Shown one piece after another: positions 57,406 through 64,000 of a DNA stretch of 64,000 bases. The DNA lies in NCBI GenBank assembly GCA_946894095.1, contig OX335660.1, positions 15,877,001-15,941,000 of the forward strand, in the 5' to 3' direction. Positions within the stretch are counted from its first letter, which is position 1. Every line of letters starts with the position of its first letter. Made by a program: the position numbers and the translations under genes. The notes beneath the pieces were generated by a model that did not search any database, was not told the origin of the DNA, and saw nothing but the letters and a program-made list of their open reading frames with translations. This stretch comes from Incurvaria masculella (lineage: Eukaryota > Arthropoda > Insecta > Lepidoptera > Incurvariidae).

Positions 57406-58308
57406 GGATGTTCCGACCCATACAATGTTTTTTTTACACAGAACGCAAAAAGTATTGCACTTTAAGGTGGCCCATCCCGCTCATCTCCCCATACAAAAGG
57501 GGAAAGAAGATTACGCCCATATTTCTTGTCAGAGATCCAAAATTTTGCTCAAAATAGCTTTATTTGATTGAACTAGATGTCTGATGACCATTGGAATTGT
57601 AATATTGTGTTTGGTTTCTAAGTTATAAGGTCCGAAAGTTCGCATTTTTCGCGCGTTTTATACAATAACTTTGGAGGTGGATTACGCAATTATAAAGTAA
57701 GAACATCTTAAAATGATTAGTCATCAGACATAGCTTATTTAATCAAGATTTATAATCTATTTGATTTTTGTTCGATTTTTTACTACAGCGGTCGTGGTTT
57801 ACTTTTAGCTATAAGTCGTCTTTAAATTAAAATTTTCATAAATCTTACCAAATCATACACCATGCACATTGTATTTTTTTGTGGACATGCTGCATCTTCC
57901 TCATAACGGAGCCTGTCTTATTTTTTGAAACAGAGAAGGTCCCAGAGCGCAACAGCACGGTTTTGTACCGTGCCCGCGAATGAGTTAGGCCCGCCGGGTT
58001 GGGCCACCTTAAGGCACGAATTCGTCAAAAATATATAGCCATAGTAGTTGCAGCGAAAACATATTCACAATTTCAGGTTTAATGGTTTCGTTGTAATTGC
58101 CGATTAGAAGTTTTACACCGTTAGATGGCGCTGTTAAGTAAAAATCGTATTTAAATAAATTGTAACAAAACCAATAATCCTGAAATTGTGAAATTATTTT
58201 CGCTGCAAGTAATATGACTATATTAAACTTTTATTATTAATTCGTGGCTTAAAGTGCAATACTTTTTGCGTTTTGTGTGCAAACAACTTTATATGGGTCG
58301 GAACAGCC
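57406..58308 (+). mobile_element. TTAA-MITE family B, copy B4, split by A7
   Basis: Outer TTAA at 57402-57405 and 58309-58312. Left part GGATGTTCCGACCC ... agtattgcacttTAA, right part ggcacgaattcgtcaaaaat ... ATGGGTCGGAACAGCC. Joining across the insert at TTAA gives the continuous cactttaaggcacgaattcg seen in copy B1 (9980-9999). Confidence 0.93.
57466..58008 (+). mobile_element. TTAA-MITE family A, full copy A7, nested in B4
   Basis: TTAA at 57462-57465 and 58009-58012; ends GGTGGCCCATCCCGC and CGGGTTGGGCCACC; 543 bp. Confidence 0.94.
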
Positions 58309-58312
58309 TTAA

Positions 58313-59374
58313 ATGAACTGTTGGCCTGAATGAAATAGAAATTAATTGACGACCACTCCTTCCAATCAATAGCACCATTTCTCGTGGGATGCTTGTTTTT
58401 AATAATTACTTTTCTTTGTTTTAGTAGTATTTAAACTACCTACACCACCGCGTAGTGACCCTCCGTTTGAATATGGCCATGTATCCCCTGCGTTTCCCAT
58501 AACTATCCTACACAGAAAAATATGATAAAATGTCGTCTTTACTCCAGTCAGTGGATCGGCCATTATTCCAAGATGGCTGCACCTTAAGAGGGATATGGAA
58601 GGTAAACCTTGCAGTCTTTTGTTCATGTAAGTTTGGGACTACAAATTAAAGCGATCAGCGAAAAATATTCATAAAAAAAGAGGTCATTCTGAATCGAAAA
58701 CGAGAAACTGAAACATGATAGGTGAAACTTTGCTCGATAGAAAAAAATATCTAAATTAACACTAAATTAGACTTTGATTTCAATTATTGACATTAATTTT
58801 CAAAGATATAATCCTAAATATTTCAAATAGGGAACCGTATTTGTAAGTACGAGTGAAAGCGAGTGGATTTTTTGCAAAAATACTTTATAGTTTTTAATAA
58901 TTAAATAACAAGTTTATATAGGCTCAGAGGCTTGGTTGCTTTTGAAATTATATTGTCCATTACGCTCGCTTCCGCACGGGCGCCGTGTCTTTGCCTCTCG
59001 CATGCGCACGCCCGCCAGTTATTTCCGCTAACGTCCTCGCAACTGCCACTAAAGTGGCCCTTCTGGTGCGAAGTACCAGTATGAAAGTACCAGTATTTTA
59101 TTCTGTGGGTAGCTTACCGAATTAATTTATAATTTCCGGATTCTTGTCCTCTTTCATGCATCATCAAAGTGACAAGGTAACACCTTCGGTGAATATGATC
59201 ATTTAAAGGGCTGCACTCCAATGTGAAAATGTAACAGGGGAATATACCTTAGTAACGTCTGACGTTTCGTTGCATTTCGTACCATGGCAAATGCTAAATT
59301 TCAGTTCACTTGGCCTAATCACACGTCGTTTGATAGTTAGCATGGTATTAAATGCAACTAAGCGTCAGATTTAG
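58313..59374. other. Non-coding stretch
   Basis: No gene supported. A GC-rich patch at 58965-59040 (cgctcgcttccgcacgggcg) has no recognised signal. Confidence 0.4.
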
Positions 59375-59533
59375 CCCCGGTTGCACGAAGAAACGGTTGA
59401 GTTAATCAATGTTCAAACACGTCACTTTTAGTGAACCGCATAGAGTTCCTTCCATACTGTCCACCCAAAGTGACGTGTTTAATTATACTTTGACGCTGAT
59501 TTTGATTTTTGTCCCTTCGTGCATTCGGCCCTT
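59375..59533 (+). mobile_element. Palindromic 'cacgaag' MITE, copy 4
   Basis: gccccggttgcacgaagaaa, caaacacgtcacttttagtg, aaagtgacgtgtttaattat, gattttgatttttgtccctt, cgtgcattcggccc. Confidence 0.78.
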
Positions 59534-60175
59534 AATCACTCCCTTGCCTGTTCAACTACTATTCACCCGGAGAGTTAAGATACCATCGTACCCCTGATTT
59601 TAGTGCCATGTGAATTTTAAGAAAGAATAAGAATATTACAAGTTATTTTATTATATTAGGTATTAAATGATATGATTGCGCGATTTTATCCATACAATCG
59701 TTAATAAAGTAGGTATATATAGGTAAAACAACACATTCTATACTGCCATTGTTCTTTTCGAAAATAAGTTTTCACAAATTATGCTTTAATGTGTGGACTT
59801 ATATTTTGGAAAGGAGTATACATAAACTTAATTTTATAATAGATAATAAAATTACCAAATCTATTGATATAAGTACGTACATTGATGTTACTAATGAAAT
59901 GTTTTTGATTATTTGCGTAAGGACTAGGGAGTTTCGTGTACATACAACGTGTACAGTATTTATTTTAGAGATTTATTATGAAGCGTAGGAGTTTGTATGA
60001 ATCGGGTGCACGGCGTTTGATAGACTGGATTATATAAATTGAAAATGAATGTGATGAATATTTTATAATAAATATATGGTTTATTATAATAAGCTATATG
60101 ATGTTTTATTTCATTAGGAAAATAAATTATATTTCGTAAGGGCGTTCGTAGCAACATTTCTGATCTGCCAAAAAA
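59534..60175. other. AT-rich non-coding stretch
   Basis: Nothing recognised. Confidence 0.4.
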
Positions 60176-60514
60176 CCGGCCAAGTGCGAGTTGGCCTCGC
60201 ACACGAAGGGTTCCGTACCATCGAACAAGATTTAACACAAAAAATCAGGTTTTTTTGTATGGGGACCCCCTTTAATTCTTATTATTTTTAAATGTTGCCT
60301 ATTTGTTGTTATAGAGGCAAAATAAGTACACACACTTTAAAAATTTCAGCTGCCTATCTATTACGGTTCATGAGATACAGCCCTGTGACAGACGGACAGA
60401 CGGACGGATGGACGGACGGACGGACGGACGGACGGACGGACGGACGGACGGACGGACGGACAGCGGAGGCTTAGTAATAGGGTTCCGTTGGCACCCTTTG
60501 AGTACGGAACCCTA
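60176..60514 (+). mobile_element. Family L, copy L6, with (ACGG)n
   Basis: accggccaagtgcgagttgg ... tacagccctgtgacagacgg, (ACGG)n at about 60394-60460, then agtacggaaccct. Both sides are A-rich. Confidence 0.85.
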
Positions 60515-62041
60515 AAAAGGATAGAGCGCATTGGTTGTTTTCTCAATTTAGGCTTATCAAATTACATTTGTACAAAGTATTTATTGGAAAGTAATATACT
60601 TGTTCGTACTAAGCATGTACGTTTTGCTGGCTTGGGTCCAGCCTTGCAGTATATTCGTAAAGTAGTTCTTTTTTCCTGGGATCTTTCTTGAATGAATTTG
60701 TCCTTGCTCCACGGTCGATTACACATACATACATGTCACATTCCTTATTTATTAGAAATTTTCATATTAATATCATTGGTACGAACGCAGGTAAATCGTT
60801 CAATCAATGCAAACATTTAAATTTAACCGTGTTAGTAGAGGCATTGATTACTGGAGGAGGAACTGCAGGATAATTCCATTCAGGGGGCCCATTCAGGTAA
60901 GAGTGAGTTCGAGTTCGGAAGTGAGTTAACCTAAAAATAGCTAGGAAACATATTATTATTTACATAATGGAACTGTTATTTATACTTCCAACGTATTTAT
61001 GGGAAAGGGCGGTAGGAAATATTTCATCTTTTTAGTGTGGTAGTAGAGTCGTGACAATAGAGAAGTTAGCTTTCTGCGGAGGGTTCGCAGGGAGTAGTAG
61101 GAAATGACTCGTTTAATCATCTGAGTTTAGTACTTTAGTTTAGTACTTTAACTTTTAAAACAGATGCTAAAATTATGTTGGTATGTACCTAATGATGAAT
61201 AAAATGTTTGTTTGGAAATATTCATACCTATTAATCATGCAAAAATAACCAGTAGGTATGATTTTATTAAAAACTTGAATGCAATGAAAGTGATATCTGT
61301 AACTTCATTCGCATATTGCTTGGAAATGCAACCAACGATTTGTTCAGTTTTTGCGTAATTCACATGAGTACAACTAGTAGTTGCATTCCATACTGGTTTC
61401 AGCCATTTACATTATGATTTTTTTTCGGTCATGATAAAGTATCTTTGAATGGGCATTGCTCCATAACGCAACCAAATTTTTGTTCAGTTTTTGCGTAATT
61501 CACATGAGTACAACTAGTATTGGCGCTCCATACTGTTTTCAGCCATTTACGTTATGATTTTTTTTTGGTCATGATAACGAGTTTTTCAGGCGCCATATCT
61601 AGCTAACGCAACCACTTGAGGCAGGCAGACCGGCATATTTGGCATCGGGGGGTCGTTCCCTAACCTGTGAACCTAGTTTCAGCCATTTACCTTATCATTC
61701 CCTAAAATGTCGTGACCTCCTAGACTATATGTAACGATATCGAAAATTGTTCTTTGGGCGGATGGTTCGGGAAAAGGCGGTAGGAAATATTTCATCTTTT
61801 TAAGTGTGGTAGTAGAGTCGGAAGTGACAATAGAGAAGTTAGCATGTCGTTGGACAGTTAGGATGTTACGAAATCCAACTAAACGTCAGATTTACACACT
61901 GACTGGTCTATTCACTCGGCGATTATGGCCATTCGTACCATGATAACCCCAGGATCTCATATAGTGTAATAATTTGAAGTCTTGAACTATCAACTATGCA
62001 TAAATTTAAGGAATTTAGAGTATTAAACTATCAACTTATAA
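60515..62041. other. Non-coding stretch with two internal direct repeats
   Basis: A segment of about 120 bp with gcaaccaa(c)gatttgttcagt, cacatgagtacaactagta and tcagccatttac occurs at 61325-61440 and again at 61468-61580; a second pair (aaaggcggtaggaaatattt catctttttaagtgtggtag) is at 61012-61072 and 61776-61844. Gcaaccacttgaggcaggca at 61608 links the region to the fold-back repeat at 19.3-19.8 kb. Confidence 0.55.
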
Positions 62042-63255
62042 ATTCAAATTCAAATTCTTTATTGGCAACAAAAACAACAATTAGGTACAATTTAGAAATG
62101 TTTAAAAATAACCTATCATACATTTAATGCCTCCTAATGAGGTAATTGTATACCAAAAAGTGCTAGCTCAGCATAATTCCTAAGCGGCCAGTACTACCTG
62201 AGTTGAGCTGACTGCAAGGTGCTGATTTTCAGCAAGTACCTGCCAATAAATTTATTATATATGAAATTGTGAGGCGTCGCGCTGCTCACTTCGTACGTGG
62301 GTGAGGAGTGCTGCGATAATACTAAAACAAAAGTAAACTTTAAGTTTGCACTGGTACCGCACTAGAATATTTGTAACATATAATATGTAGCTATTAAGAG
62401 TGTGGATGTGTATGTACATAGGTTTTGTGTGTAAGCGTTGCTAAGGTAGGAATTAATGCAGGATTGTGAGTTTGCATAGAACTGGAATCTTATTATTGTT
62501 ATTAATTTTTCGTTTTTAGTTTTAGTGTTAGTGTTGACGTTTTGTTTCATCATTGAAATTTTATTTTCATATTGCCGCATCTCTCTGCTGCCCCAGGAGC
62601 AGTCTCAAGCACGCATGTCGAAATGCTGGAAGACCCGTTGTTGCCCTGATCGGAGGTGGGATATTGTTCCAGCATTTAGTGGCAGCGTACTTGAAACTGC
62701 CTCTAAAGGCAGCAGAGTGATGCTTAGGGACCTGTAATGGGAAACACTGTGCCCGGGTGTTATGCCCGTGCGTTTCTTGTGTCCAGGTGAGTTTTTTATA
62801 CAGGTATTCAGGAGTATGCTTCTTTATAACTTTAAAAACCAAACACTGGAAGTGTAGCTGTCGCCGCGCTTTCATCTTAAGAATACCGTTGGTGTTATAG
62901 ACCGCAGTAACATGGGCTCGCCTGGGAACCTTATAACAATATCTTATGCAAGCATTTTGTATTCGCTGAATAGATCTCTCGGTACGGTTAAGTATGCATG
63001 GTCCATATACAACGTCGCAATAATTAAGTTGAGATAATACTAATGCCTCCACTTAAAGGCGTCTAACCTTTACAGATAAAAAGTCCCTTATGGCATACAT
63101 AATTTTTAATCTATAGAAACAGTTTTTTTATTTTATTATTGATATGTTCTTCAAAGTGCATTGTACCGTCAAAGATTAGACCTAAGTTCCTGGCATTAGG
63201 ATAGCATAAAAATGTAATAAGTTTAGAGTTTGGAACTTTCGACATTGCATAGGCA
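62042..63255 (-). pseudogene. 5'-truncated LINE (Jockey/CR1-like) with RT C-terminus
   Basis: On the minus strand, about 63215-63150 reads YPNARNLGLIFDGTMHFEEH, the conserved block after the RT palm. After stops and a frame change, 63052-62567 reads LVLSQLNYCDVVYGP, ERSIQRIQNACIRYCYKVPR, and then WNNIPPPIR before a stop. This order (LxxLxYCDxVY, RxQNxCxR, WNxLP) is the C-terminal region of Jockey/CR1-type RTs. A 3' UTR follows to gccaataaagaatttgaatt tgaattt, a poly(A)-type signal with short tandem tail. Frameshift and stops make it non-functional. Confidence 0.82.
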
Positions 63256-63410
63256 ATTATAATTAACTTACAGTTTTTAATGATCTATACATAAATACAA
63301 GAGCGTAAAAGAGATTGCTCTCTAAGAACCCGTTCTTCATGATGCTACATAGACGATTTTGAGAGCGCTCCGGCGGCGAAAATAGCTTCCCAGACCGCGC
63401 CATCGCGGTT

Positions 63411-63444
63411 TCAGTTCCACGCGCGCATTCGTCCGACCGGGTCG
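63411..63444 (+). promoter_or_regulatory. Putative Inr + DPE core promoter
   Basis: TCAGTT at 63411-63416 matches the arthropod initiator. Taking its A (63413) as +1, positions +28 to +32 are GGTCG (63440-63444), a perfect RGWYV downstream promoter element at the required spacing. No TATA box is seen at about -30. The surrounding 300 bases are markedly GC- and CpG-rich compared with the rest of the flank. Inference only: it would start a second + strand gene. Confidence 0.55.
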
Positions 63445-63669
63445 CACTTTCCAAGCGACCGACGGCCGAGGAAAAGCGGTGAAACTGAAAACAAGTGCCG
63501 ATCGAATCTCGGGGACCCATGCCAGTCGAACGAGCAACTCCATTGTGCCGTACTCGCGCGTGTGAGTGCCAAGTCTGAGACCAACGAACCGACATTGTGC
63601 GCAGTTGTGAATGGGCTGAAAACAAAGTTTTGATGTGAAATTTTGGGAATTTTTCTTCGTGCGACCGAG
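63413..63669 (+). other. Putative non-coding first exon of a downstream gene
   Basis: The GC-rich segment after the Inr/DPE ends at a plausible donor, GACCGAG|GTGTGT (63669/63670). The only early ATG in a Kozak-poor context (63519) opens a frame of 19 codons, so a 5' UTR exon is more likely than coding. No product can be named; the body of the gene would be beyond 64000. Confidence 0.4.
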
Positions 63670-64000
63670 GTGTGTATTGAATTGCTATAGCTGAAGGCTT
63701 AGACAGCCTGAAAAAATAAGAGCTGTGTCCGTTTGAAAATAAAATAATCTAAAAGCACTTATCCGTAACAAAGGCGCATATAAACTTTCGAAAATTCGCC
63801 ATGTCACGCCGGTTCCAATTCAATGTTTACTTTCACAAATTTCACAGAATCGCCTCTCTGCGTGCACTCCTATGTGGTATGTTAAACGAAGACAATTTAA
63901 TGTACATCTTATGAAAAAGACAACGAGTCACCAAATTCAAATCGATGCAAAACAAAGTGTTTCAGCAGCTGCGCTGCAAGAGCACGTGTCGGAGCCGCGC
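63670..64000 (+). other. Possible first intron of the downstream gene; final 36 bases GC-rich
   Basis: AT-rich sequence follows the putative donor. At 63965 the sequence tttcag is followed by a GC-rich run to the window end (CAGCTGCGCTGCAAG...), which could be the beginning of another exon but has a weak pyrimidine tract and is cut by the window. Confidence 0.25.

Overview
The window looks like nuclear DNA of a moth or butterfly (Lepidoptera). It is AT-rich, with very long introns, short GC-rich exons obeying GT-AG rules, no operons, and dense short interspersed elements of lepidopteran type: tRNA-headed SINEs, TTAA-flanked MITEs, fold-back elements carrying (ACGG)n runs, and decayed LINE and mariner pieces. 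No bacterial, viral or CRISPR-like gene is visible.

One gene dominates. On the + strand, 13 coding exons between 14326 and 51566 encode the larger C-terminal part (932 residues) of a leucine-rich-repeat G-protein-coupled receptor. The order is LRR exons (14326-47028), a cysteine hinge (47736-48317), an exon with TM1 and the start of TM2 (48622-48816), and one large exon with the rest of the 7TM domain and a long Pro/Arg/Ser-rich tail (50206-51566). The hinge, the ERNYAIT and NPFLY motifs and the absence of an LDLa module fit the bursicon receptor LGR2 (rickets, rk). The signal peptide and first LRRs were not found and are probably upstream. All junctions were checked by codon phase and the frame stays open from the first exon to the stop.

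The most striking feature is a tandem array at 48841-50000. The TM1 exon is followed by six more head-to-tail copies of 199 or 198 bp. Three copies have shifted from 199 to 198 bp (66 codons), so reading runs straight through them. The last copy is decayed.

The rest is intron and flank filled with repeats. Four MITE families with different sequences all sit at TTAA sites and nest in one another (4.7, 5.4, 9.9, 15.4, 23.9, 25.0, 26.4, 27.0-28.2, 32.0, 36.8-37.5, 39.9, 42.3, 53.0 and 57.4-58.3 kb). A SINE family shares one body between two kinds of Pol III head, tRNA-like and 5S-rRNA-like. Other items are palindromic elements with 3-bp TTA/TGA-like flanks, a 35-bp minisatellite (55.5-55.9 kb), and a fold-back element full of TATACG motifs (30.4-31.0 kb).

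Downstream of the receptor, 51.6-63.3 kb holds no recognisable gene. At 63.41 kb a GC-rich segment has an initiator plus a correctly spaced DPE and a following splice donor, suggesting the start of a second + strand gene that continues past the window.
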